Assembly (NCBI GenBank): GCA_964415185.1
Contig: CAYPZI010000006.1
Coordinates: 1-60,391 of the forward strand
DNA length: 60,391 nt
Direction: 5' to 3'
DNA from: CAYVBJ01 sp964415185
GTDB taxonomy: Bacteria; Bacteroidota; Rhodothermia; Balneolales; Balneolaceae
Part shown: positions 17,961 through 25,601 of the stretch, in pieces
Layout: each line of letters begins with the position of its first letter
How positions within the stretch are numbered: the stretch's first letter is position 1
Notes under the pieces: generated by a model
What the model saw: the letters and a program-made list of their open reading frames with translations, nothing else
The model's database searches: none
Told to the model about the DNA's origin: nothing
Position numbers and translations under genes: made by a program

Positions 17961-20531
17961 ATGAATTCTTACAGAACTGAAATTTTTGTTAGCAATCTGA
18001 TTTTTTTCATTAGTCTGTTTTTTATTTTTACGGGATGCACCTCTTTTGAAAATCCGGATATCCGGCTGGCCTGGACCGTAGAAGATAATTTTGCGAGCGA
18101 AAGCAGTTACATCTCTACAATAAAGATGAAAAATGAAGGGAATGTCTCTTTACAATCAGACGGATGGGTGCTCTATTTTAATAACCTTCGGCCTGTTCAA
18201 CCGGAAAGTTTTCCAAATACACTTCGTTTAACTCATATCAACGGAGATTTTTACAAATTAGAACCGACCGAATTATTTGAAGCAATTTCGCCGGGAAAAT
18301 CTTATTCCTTTTCTTTTTCAACAGCCGGTTCTGCCATAAAAGAATCCGATGCTCCTGAGGGCTTTTATTTTGTATTTGAAAATGGTGATCTTCTGGAAGT
18401 TCCCCATATTGAAGTTCAACCGTTTACGAGCGAGAATCAGTTTAAAAGAAGTCCGGATGACCGGTTGTTATATGCAGATGCGGAATATTACTATAAAAAG
18501 TATGATCCTGCATATTCTTTTACAGTTTCTGAAATTGAAAAAATCACTCCCTCACCGTATCAGATTAGTGATGGAGGTGAGCCATTCCTGTTAGATAGTG
18601 ATTTAACAATCTATTATGAACAGGGACTTGAAAGTGAAGCCCACGTTTTATCAGACATTATAGGTGAATTATCAGGTATTCAAGCGGAATTGAGTTCAAC
18701 TATTTCCGGCACAGGTGATCCGGGTATATTTTTGATGACTGGTGATATTCAAATTGCAAAATCTTTAAGAGATACGGAATCTTATGAATTACGGATAAAT
18801 GAGAACCAGATAAGAATTACCGGTAGTGATGCCCCCGGTGTATTTTATGGACTACAAAGCCTGCGGTCGTTGATTTATTATGATCCGGAGAGATCTGATC
18901 CGGGCACGGTTTTTCTGCCCGCTGTCCATATCCTGGATTTTCCACGATTTAAATACCGGGGATTTCACCTGGATGTTGCACGGAATTTTCAACCTGCCGA
19001 GACTGTCAGGAAACTGCTTGATGTGATGTCGCACTATAAATTGAACACGTTTCATTTTCACCTGACGGATGATGAGGGCTGGCGTCTTGAAATTCCGGGA
19101 TTGCAGGAGTTAACAGAAATTGGCGGCAGAAGAGGCCATACCCAGGATGAACTGGATCACTTGATTCCCTCTTATGGCTCCGGGCCGGATCCCGTTAATT
19201 CGAAAGGAAGCGGCTGGTATTCACGAACCGATTACATTGACCTGCTTAAGTATGCATCTAAGCGCCATATTGAAGTGATTCCTGAAATTGATCTTCCGGG
19301 GCATGCGAGAGCCGCTATAGTTGCAATGAAATCCAGATCGTTAAAAACCGGAGACGAGAGCTTCAGGCTGCACGAACCGGAAGATGAATCTGAATACCGC
19401 TCAATTCAGGGATGGGATGATAATGTGATCAATGTTTGTCAGGAATCTACCTATTCGTTTATAGAGAAAGTTTTTGATGAAATCACTGAGATGTACCGGG
19501 AGGCAGATGCGCCTTTGAGCACAATTCATGTTGGAGGTGACGAAGTTCCCGAAGGCGTATGGGAAAAATCTCCTGCCTGCAGCAATCTGATAAATAAAAA
19601 CCCGGAACTGGAATCCACTGCAGATCTGCAAAATTACTTTTTTCAGCGAATTCAATCCATGCTTGATAAACAAGATTTAATGATGGCAGGCTGGGAAGAA
19701 GTTGCACTTGAACATTCAGAAGAAGCAGGACAGGTAAATATCAATCCCGCTTTTACGGGTGCTTTTATACCCTATGTCTGGTCTAACGTATGGGGTGGCG
19801 GCAGAGAAGATTATGCATACAGGCTTGCAAATGCCGGATACCAGGTTGTCATGTCACACGCAACTGATTTCTATTTTGATATGGCCTATGATCATCATCC
19901 TCAAGAGCCCGGCTTTTACTGGGCCGCATTTATAGATGCTAAAAAACCTTTTGGATTTATACCCTATGACCTTTTTAAAAATGGTATCGCTGATTACAGC
20001 GGCAAACCTTTGCCGGAATCTTATTTTGATGACAAGGAAAAACTGAAAAATTCGGCAAAAAAGAATATTCTGGGTCTGCAGGGCCAGCTTTGGGGAGAGA
20101 CGTTAAAATCGGATGACCGTGTGGAATATATGGCACTTCCAAGACTGATCTCGCTGGCTGAAAGAGCCTGGAGCCGGCAGCCGGATTGGGCAGTGATTGA
20201 GGACAAAAATGTACGTGAAGAAATGAAAAGCCGATCATGGTCTGAATTTGCAAATCGTTTGGGTAAGGTAGAATTCCCGAAACTTGATAAAAATGATCCG
20301 GCCTATTTATACAGGGTATCGCCTCCGGGAATAACATCCGGAAACGGGCTTGTAAAAATGAATACCGAATATCCCGGCCAGTATATTCGATTCACACTGG
20401 ACGGATCTGAACCGGACAAGGATTCCAATCTCTATGAGAATCCGTTTGAGGCTGAAGAAGGTGTTTTGATTAAAGCAAAAACATTTACAACCAATAACAG
20501 ATACAGCAGGACTGTGAGTTTGCAACTGTAA
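17961..20531 (+). CDS. GH20 beta-N-acetylhexosaminidase, lipoprotein
   Basis: An 856-residue secreted enzyme with lipobox FTGC (Cys26). It has an N-terminal carbohydrate-binding-like domain of the chitobiase type (residues ~30-165), a GH20b alpha/beta domain (~190-320) and the TIM-barrel catalytic domain from RGFHLDVARNF onward. The catalytic Asp-Glu pair is D527-E528 in HVGGDEVPEGVWE. A chitobiase C-terminal/Fn3-associated domain (FTLDGSEPDKDS) ends the protein. It should remove terminal GlcNAc (or GalNAc) from chitin oligosaccharides or glycans at the cell surface or in the periplasm, feeding the SusCD pair transcribed in the opposite direction. A LacI-type operator lies upstream. Confidence 0.94.
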   Translation: MNSYRTEIFVSNLIFFISLFFIFTGCTSFENPDIRLAWTVEDNFASESSYISTIKMKNEGNVSLQSDGWVLYFNNLRPVQPESFPNTLRLTHINGDFYKLEPTELFEAISPGKSYSFSFSTAGSAIKESDAPEGFYFVFENGDLLEVPHIEVQPFTSENQFKRSPDDRLLYADAEYYYKKYDPAYSFTVSEIEKITPSPYQISDGGEPFLLDSDLTIYYEQGLESEAHVLSDIIGELSGIQAELSSTISGTGDPGIFLMTGDIQIAKSLRDTESYELRINENQIRITGSDAPGVFYGLQSLRSLIYYDPERSDPGTVFLPAVHILDFPRFKYRGFHLDVARNFQPAETVRKLLDVMSHYKLNTFHFHLTDDEGWRLEIPGLQELTEIGGRRGHTQDELDHLIPSYGSGPDPVNSKGSGWYSRTDYIDLLKYASKRHIEVIPEIDLPGHARAAIVAMKSRSLKTGDESFRLHEPEDESEYRSIQGWDDNVINVCQESTYSFIEKVFDEITEMYREADAPLSTIHVGGDEVPEGVWEKSPACSNLINKNPELESTADLQNYFFQRIQSMLDKQDLMMAGWEEVALEHSEEAGQVNINPAFTGAFIPYVWSNVWGGGREDYAYRLANAGYQVVMSHATDFYFDMAYDHHPQEPGFYWAAFIDAKKPFGFIPYDLFKNGIADYSGKPLPESYFDDKEKLKNSAKKNILGLQGQLWGETLKSDDRVEYMALPRLISLAERAWSRQPDWAVIEDKNVREEMKSRSWSEFANRLGKVEFPKLDKNDPAYLYRVSPPGITSGNGLVKMNTEYPGQYIRFTLDGSEPDKDSNLYENPFEAEEGVLIKAKTFTTNNRYSRTVSLQL

Positions 20532-21052
20532 ATATTAACAATCTCAGAACTTCTGACTGATGTGGCAGGGCGCGCCTTTGGCAATGCGCGGCACTTGAAA
20601 TCAAGCTATGAACAAAGCCTTTCCTGCGCCGCGAGGGATGAATTTCCCCCCCGCTCCCAGTCTGATTTAAAAAAAAGAACCGTGTCCTTTGCGCATTCAT
20701 GGCGCCCTTAGCGTGAAACAACAGTGCCCTCGATATTCGCAAAAGGTTTTCGCAGAGTAAATTGCCCAAAAAACTCGTGGTTGAAAAATGACTTCCTGTT
20801 TTACGATGCAATTTTTGTAACCCTTGATTTTTTAAATGGAGCCAGGAGTTCTTAATTTAGTCGATCCAGGCTTTATCGTTCAATTTACTGGGTTATAGAA
20901 ATATACGCCGCAATCAAATCCCCGACTCGTTTTAGGCTAATATATGTTTGTAAGATTTCTGCATTTGGAATTACACACGGTTTGAATATCTTAAAGCATT
21001 GTAATCAAATTCAGAAGAATTTTAAGATATTCAATCAAATGCAGATCGACAG
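20532..21052. other. 521-bp intergenic region without a credible gene
   Basis: The region lies between GH20 and LacI-2. It holds a GC-richer stretch (20560-20720) with a CCTTTGCGCATTCATGGCGC-like segment of the kind that recurs in intergenic DNA of many bacteria, and a dispersed repeat copy at 20784-20858. A 108-codon minus-strand frame here has no recognisable protein features and I treat it as chance. The LacI-2 promoter probably lies in the AT-rich last 150 bp. Confidence 0.5.
20784..20858 (+). repeat. dispersed intergenic repeat, copy A
   Basis: About 75 bp starting GAAAAATGACTTCCTGTTTT aligns by eye, at roughly four of five positions, with 23792-23868, in the same orientation. Both copies contain TTTTACGAT, a TAA.CCCTTG block and GGAG....GAGTTCT. 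No coding function is apparent. Confidence 0.6.
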
Positions 21053-22078
21053 ATGAGTTCGGAAAGGCTGAATATTGACAAAATTGCAAAACTGGCTCTT
21101 GTGTCCCGTTCTGTTGTTTCAAGGGTTCTGAATAATCACCCCAATGTAAGCGACGAAGCCAGGAAACGGGTCATGGATGTTGTTACAAAATATAATTACC
21201 GCCCAAGCTCCGTTGCACGCAGTCTTGCAACAGACAGTATGTTTGAAATCGGGATTTTCGCCACGAGAAGAGGTGATGAAGCACTGGGAAACGGATTCTG
21301 GACATTGTTACATCTTGGAATCTTTGAAGAGTGCATAAAGCGCGGATATTTTGTTACTCTTTCTTTTATTTCAACCAGGATGAAAAAGAAAGCCTATAAT
21401 TTTCTTCTGAATGAAAGAAGGTTTGACGGTTATATCCTGCTAACCCAGGAAGTTGCCGATCTCGTTTACGATGTAATCAATGAGAGAAAAATACCGACCG
21501 TGCTTGTTGGGCAAAACGATAATAACAAAATTTTTTCAATTGATGTGGATAACCATACCGGGGGGTATAAAGCAGCCAAACACTTAATAGATCTTGGCCA
21601 CAAAAATATCGGTATTATTCTGGCCGGGTTAAATTTGAAAGAGACAACAGACAGGCTCGATGGATATAAAAGTGCCCTTCGTGATTCAAACATTGATATT
21701 GAGGAGGGAAATATCATCATGGGCGATTATTCCCAGCGATTTGGATATGAAACCATGTATTGCTGGCTGAAGGAAAAACCAAGAATGACAGCTGTTTTTT
21801 GCGCAAGTGATACGTTAGCAATGGGTGCGCTTCTTGCACTATATAAATCGAAGGTTCGTGTACCGGATGACTTTTCAGTTATCGGGTTCGATGATCTGAA
21901 TTTTTCCAAGTACTTAATACCACCTTTAACTACAATTCAACAGCCAATATTCAAAAAAGGAAAAAAAGCCGCAAAATTATTAATCGATCAAATCGAAAAA
22001 AAAGTAACTGATCCTTTTAATATTAATCTTGAGCCAGAGCTTATAGTAAGAGAAAGCAGTGCAAAGTTGATGGGTTAA
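21053..22078 (+). CDS. LacI/GalR family transcriptional regulator (LacI-2)
   Basis: A 341-residue paralogue of LacI-1: HTH and hinge SRSVVSRVLNNHPNVSDEAR at residues ~17-36, then the ligand domain ending FSVIGFDDLNFSKYLIPPLTTIQQP. Its DNA-recognition helix is the same as in LacI-1, while the effector domains differ much more. It therefore probably shares operators but answers another ligand. No TGGAANCGGTTCCA site lies directly upstream, so this copy may not be self-regulated. Confidence 0.92.
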   Translation: MSSERLNIDKIAKLALVSRSVVSRVLNNHPNVSDEARKRVMDVVTKYNYRPSSVARSLATDSMFEIGIFATRRGDEALGNGFWTLLHLGIFEECIKRGYFVTLSFISTRMKKKAYNFLLNERRFDGYILLTQEVADLVYDVINERKIPTVLVGQNDNNKIFSIDVDNHTGGYKAAKHLIDLGHKNIGIILAGLNLKETTDRLDGYKSALRDSNIDIEEGNIIMGDYSQRFGYETMYCWLKEKPRMTAVFCASDTLAMGALLALYKSKVRVPDDFSVIGFDDLNFSKYLIPPLTTIQQPIFKKGKKAAKLLIDQIEKKVTDPFNINLEPELIVRESSAKLMG

Positions 22079-22114
22079 AAATTCAAGCTCTCTTCACCTA
22101 CATATCCCTGAAGC

Positions 22115-23062
22115 TTAATAAGTTGCATCGACACTTCTGGCTTTATCTGCCATATATTTTTGAATTATTTTTTTGATCTCGGATGATACCACTTCAGGCT
22201 CACTTTCAGCTTGATTGGCACGCTCATCACCCACCTCGAAAAGGGCTTCCCAGAGAAGCTTGTCATCTGCGTTTTTTACAAGGTGAAGATCCTCACTGCG
22301 GTTATAAATTTTGTCCCACTCCTCACGTACAAGTTTCCAATAGCTTCTGTTTTCTTCCCACCATTCTATTGCAGGCTCACAGTGTTTGTCATCAATCCTC
22401 GTATATTTATTTAGTCCTTTTTCTGCTACAATTACGCTGTCTTTCCCGTTATCCCTTATAATTTTTAGATTATCTTGTTCATGCAACCAGCCATAATCCG
22501 TCAAAATGTGGCGATTTCTCCGTTGCATCACATTGTAATCATCACGATTTGAAAACTCCCTGCGGGGCAAAGGTGCATCGGCTACACTTTCCCAGTAATG
22601 TTTTCCATCTTCATGTATCCAGGTAGCCGATCCTTCGTATCTCGGACTGTCATCAACCTGGTAAACTTTTTGTGTCCATTGGCCTTTGACATCCTTTTTT
22701 GGCAAGTGTTTATATTTCCAGCTCAAATTCTTATGAAATTGGTGAAGATCCCGGTTTTCATAAAGCCAGTCTTGTCTCCAGTGTTTTACAATCATGGTAT
22801 CATTGATAACCAGGAGGTGCTGGATGACTATTTTGTCATCTGTCTCCTCTTCAACAAAAATCCACTCCGAAGAGGCAGCTGCATGATAAGGTTCGTGAAT
22901 TTCGTAATCATCATGTTGAGGAAAAGTTTCAGCATAGTCAAAAGTAATACTGTAGCACCCGCACATGGATTTAATCGCTTCCTTATCTTTGTTGAAATCT
23001 GTTTGCGAGTAAACGGGGATCGATATAAACAGAGTTAATAATAAGAAAAGAGTCTTCTTCAT
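22115..23062 (-). CDS. DUF6607 family secreted protein
   Basis: The 315-residue protein starts with a clear signal peptide (MKKTLFLLLTLFISIPVYS, cleaved before QTDFN). The body matches my memory of the DUF6607 family: MCGCYSITFDYAETF near the N-terminus, then many Trp/Tyr/Asp-rich stretches such as HWRQDWLYENRDL and GWLHEQDNLKI. Family function is unknown. The protein should be periplasmic or exported; it has no lipobox. It is convergent with LacI-2 (36-bp gap) and stands alone. Confidence 0.75.
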   Translation of the reverse strand: MKKTLFLLLTLFISIPVYSQTDFNKDKEAIKSMCGCYSITFDYAETFPQHDDYEIHEPYHAAASSEWIFVEEETDDKIVIQHLLVINDTMIVKHWRQDWLYENRDLHQFHKNLSWKYKHLPKKDVKGQWTQKVYQVDDSPRYEGSATWIHEDGKHYWESVADAPLPRREFSNRDDYNVMQRRNRHILTDYGWLHEQDNLKIIRDNGKDSVIVAEKGLNKYTRIDDKHCEPAIEWWEENRSYWKLVREEWDKIYNRSEDLHLVKNADDKLLWEALFEVGDERANQAESEPEVVSSEIKKIIQKYMADKARSVDATY

Positions 23063-23222
23063 GGAATTGGTGTTATTTGATTAAAAATATTTACACTCAA
23101 AATTTAGAATCATTCTAATTAACAAACAAGGACGTATATTTATATTGAAAAAAAGTTTTGAAAATGGTTATGCTGTCTAAATTGTTAAAGATAAGTAAGA
23201 TCAAAATAATGAAGCCGGAGTC

Positions 23223-23693
23223 ATGGATACAAAATCAATAGCTATCTTAAAAAAACAATTGGTAAAACACCTGAAAGGCGGGCAAGCATTCAGGCCAGTA
23301 GATCACCTTCTTGAGAAAATATCCTTTGATGAGATTAGTATTAAACCGGCCGGGCTTCCGTATTCTTATTATCAGCAATTTTATCACCTTCGTTTTGCGC
23401 AGCTTGACATTCTTGAATATTGCCGGAACAGCAATTACCAACATCCGGCCTGGCCCGATGATTACTGGCCTGGGAATGCGGAACCATCCGGCAAGGAAGA
23501 GTGGAACCGGCTTAAAAAGAATTACCTGGCTGAAAGAAAAGAATTTTGCAATTTGATTCTTGATCCGTCACAAGATCTTTTCAAGCCGCTCCGGGATAGC
23601 AGTGACCATACCTTGCTTCGGGAAGCTCAACTGGTAATTGAACATTCCGCGTATCATGTGGGGCAGTTGTATGTTATTTGGAGGCTTTTATAG
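23223..23693 (+). CDS. DinB-like four-helix-bundle protein
   Basis: The 156-residue protein has a DinB/YfiT-like pattern: HLRFAQLDILEY in the first helices (metal-ligand type His), and a C-terminal EHSAYHVGQLYVIWRLL that matches the HxxxHxGQL family ending. Many members are metal-dependent thiol transferases, but the substrate of this one cannot be read from sequence. It is a single gene, divergent from the DUF6607 gene with a 160-bp promoter region between. Confidence 0.75.
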   Translation: MDTKSIAILKKQLVKHLKGGQAFRPVDHLLEKISFDEISIKPAGLPYSYYQQFYHLRFAQLDILEYCRNSNYQHPAWPDDYWPGNAEPSGKEEWNRLKKNYLAERKEFCNLILDPSQDLFKPLRDSSDHTLLREAQLVIEHSAYHVGQLYVIWRLL

Positions 23694-23791
23694 CGAAACG
23701 GGCTTAAGAACACATGAAATGTTTTACTCTAATGGATTGTGTTGTTTGTGGTTCGTTATTCGATGTCAACAACTGGCAACTGACAACGAAC

Positions 23792-23868
23792 AAAAATGAC
23801 TTCTTGTTTTACGATACAATCCGAGTAATCCCTTGTTTTTTTAAAAGGAGATAAGAGTTCTGATTTTT
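23792..23868 (+). repeat. dispersed intergenic repeat, copy B
   Basis: Starts CAAAAATGACTTCTTGTTTT and parallels copy A at 20784-20858 through TTTTACGAT, the TAATCCCTTG block and AAGAGTTCTGATTT. Both copies follow plus-strand genes (GH20 and the DinB-like gene). Confidence 0.6.
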
Positions 23869-24020
23869 AAATATTTTCCCGGTCAAAATGCATTTCTGTA
23901 TTAGAGAAATAGAAAAAATTTTGAAACATTTTGGTTCCGCATCGCTCTTGTAGTATCGGAATAAAATGAAAAAGTTGAAATCAGCGATTATGGTTTCTAA
24001 AGAATTGCGTTTACATCTGA

Positions 24021-24060
24021 AAAAAAAATTAGCAACTGTCCAGTCACGAACAGTTGCTAA
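24021..24060 (-). terminator. intrinsic terminator of the NarL-type regulator
   Basis: A perfect 11-bp inverted repeat (TTAGCAACTGT at 24029-24039 and its complement at 24050-24060) with a 10-nt loop is followed on the minus-strand transcript by eight U (24021-24028). It lies about 115 nt after the regulator stop codon. Confidence 0.8.
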
Positions 24061-24175
24061 ATATCATCTACAGACGGCTATTACCCCATTTGCACTTTAA
24101 ACATAAATTTATCAAGGGTTGTTTGCAATAGTTGTAACTACGTAATTTAACTACGTATTTTTACGCATATTCTGG

Positions 24176-24826
24176 TTAACTGTTGTCACCTCTTTCCAAT
24201 GCAAACCGGACAAGACCGGCTGTATTCTTTACATTAAGCTTGGCCATGAGGTTGGAACGGTGGGTTTCTACTGTTCGCGGACTGATAAAAAGGATTTTTG
24301 CTATTTCGGAACTTGTATAACCGTCAACGATTAGCTGAAGTATTTCATTTTCCCGTTTCGTAATTTTTTGGGTGGTTTTCTGATCCTCCTTTTTTTTAGT
24401 AAGGTCACTGTATCGCTTTGTGATCATTTTAGATACCGATGAACTAAATGCCTGTTCACCTTTGGCTACGCTGTTTACTGCGCTGATCAACTCATTACTA
24501 CTAATATTTCTAACAATATAACCTGTAATACCGGCTTTCAGCGCCTGATTGAGGTGCAAAAAATCGGCACTGTTTGTCAAAACCATCACCCTGGCGTTTT
24601 TATCCGTCTTTTTGAATTTATCCATCAGTTCATGGATATTCAGGTCGGAAATATTAGAAGAGACAATCGAAACGTCAGGCTTATGCTTTGCAAATAACTT
24701 ACAGGCCAGTTTCCCGTTTTCAGCCATTGCCGTGATCTCAAAATTCTTTTCCCTTTCAAGGATTGATTTCAACCCATGCCTAACGATATCCGTGCCATCT
24801 GTAATGAGAATTTTGATTGTGCCCAT
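24176..24826 (-). CDS. NarL/FixJ-type response regulator with degenerate receiver
   Basis: A 216-residue regulator with an N-terminal receiver-like domain (residues 4-120) and a C-terminal LuxR HTH (TKRENEILQLIVDGYTSSEI...SPRTVETHRSNL). The receiver lacks the phosphorylation chemistry: the usual Asp-Asp pair is D10-G11, the phospho-acceptor Asp is S56 (KPDVSIVSSNISDLN), and the invariant Lys is R106 (GYIVRNIS); only the switch Thr (T84) is kept. It should therefore act without phosphorylation, perhaps by ligand binding or protein level (inference). It is divergent from a stand-alone receiver protein and no histidine kinase adjoins it. Confidence 0.9.
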   Translation of the reverse strand: MGTIKILITDGTDIVRHGLKSILEREKNFEITAMAENGKLACKLFAKHKPDVSIVSSNISDLNIHELMDKFKKTDKNARVMVLTNSADFLHLNQALKAGITGYIVRNISSNELISAVNSVAKGEQAFSSSVSKMITKRYSDLTKKKEDQKTTQKITKRENEILQLIVDGYTSSEIAKILFISPRTVETHRSNLMAKLNVKNTAGLVRFALERGDNS

Positions 24827-25042
24827 GCCTGCGATTAAATAATGGAGAGCGTAAATATAACAGATTATTTTTAATTGTATAAAATTTGTGAATTTTTACA
24901 CCCGGCAATTTTTTCCATGGATAAAGTGATGAAACAGCGGTAAAAAGATTTTTTTAAAAATAAGTCGTAACAGAAGGCGTGCAGGAATCTCTTTATAAGA
25001 GTAGTCAATCATTTTAAATCCTAAACTCATACAATCAGAATT

Positions 25043-25468
25043 ATGGGTGACACCTTATATAGCAGCAATCAATCGGAAACTCTGGTGGCCAACAACAAGA
25101 AAAAAAAGGTTTTTGTCGTCGAAGATGATCTTATTCTGAATTTGCTCTACGAAAATTACATGGAAAAACTGGGTTTTGAAACGGAAGGAGAATTGGTTTA
25201 CGGGAAAACGGCTGTTGAGCTTGCAAAAAAAATAAATCCCGATTTGATCCTGATGGATATTGCCCTTGAAGGAGACATGGATGGCATCGAGGCAATGAGA
25301 GAGATCAGAAAATTTTCGGATGTACCGGTTATTTACATCACCGGCAATTCCGATCCTGCTCACAGGCAGCGAGCCGAAGAGATTGGATACACAGATTACC
25401 TGAACAAGCCTCTGGAATTCGAAGACCTGAAAGCCAGCCTGGTACGTGCAAATATTTTAGCCGGATAA
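25043..25468 (+). CDS. stand-alone response-regulator receiver protein
   Basis: The 141-residue protein is a single CheY-like receiver after an 18-residue polar leader. All catalytic positions are present: acidic pocket EDD (27-29), phospho-acceptor D72 in LILMDIALEGDMDG, switch Thr in VIYITGNSD, and Lys in DYLNKPLEFEDL. The LEGDMDGIEA form is typical of receivers found with PAS/hybrid kinases. It has no output domain, so it probably relays phosphate or binds a partner. It is divergent (216-bp gap) from the degenerate NarL-type regulator. Confidence 0.9.
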   Translation: MGDTLYSSNQSETLVANNKKKKVFVVEDDLILNLLYENYMEKLGFETEGELVYGKTAVELAKKINPDLILMDIALEGDMDGIEAMREIRKFSDVPVIYITGNSDPAHRQRAEEIGYTDYLNKPLEFEDLKASLVRANILAG

Positions 25469-25601
25469 ACTTTTATTTGCCAAACATTTTTTTGGCAAGG
25501 CAGTAATATTGTGTGTACCATTTCAGGTTGGAAGTGATGCGCCTCTGTATTAATTTAAATCAAACGGAATAATAATTAATACAGACCTGGCACATTTCCT
25601 T

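Larger units (their letters stand above)
23694..24175. other. 482-bp intergenic region with repeat and terminator
   Basis: The region lies between the DinB-like gene and the NarL-type regulator, which converge here. It holds a copy of the dispersed repeat (23792-23868), an intrinsic terminator for the regulator (24021-24060) and a duplicated AACTACGTA motif around 24135-24160. No gene is seen. Confidence 0.5.

Noticed and set aside
20485..20811. 108-codon open frame on the minus strand after GH20
   Set aside because: No recognisable protein features; it overlaps repeat-like intergenic DNA and the GH20 3' end, so I treat it as chance.
25477..25498. Inverted repeat TTGCCAA/TTGGCAA after the receiver gene as terminator
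   Set aside because: No T-run follows on the plus strand, so it is not a standard intrinsic terminator.
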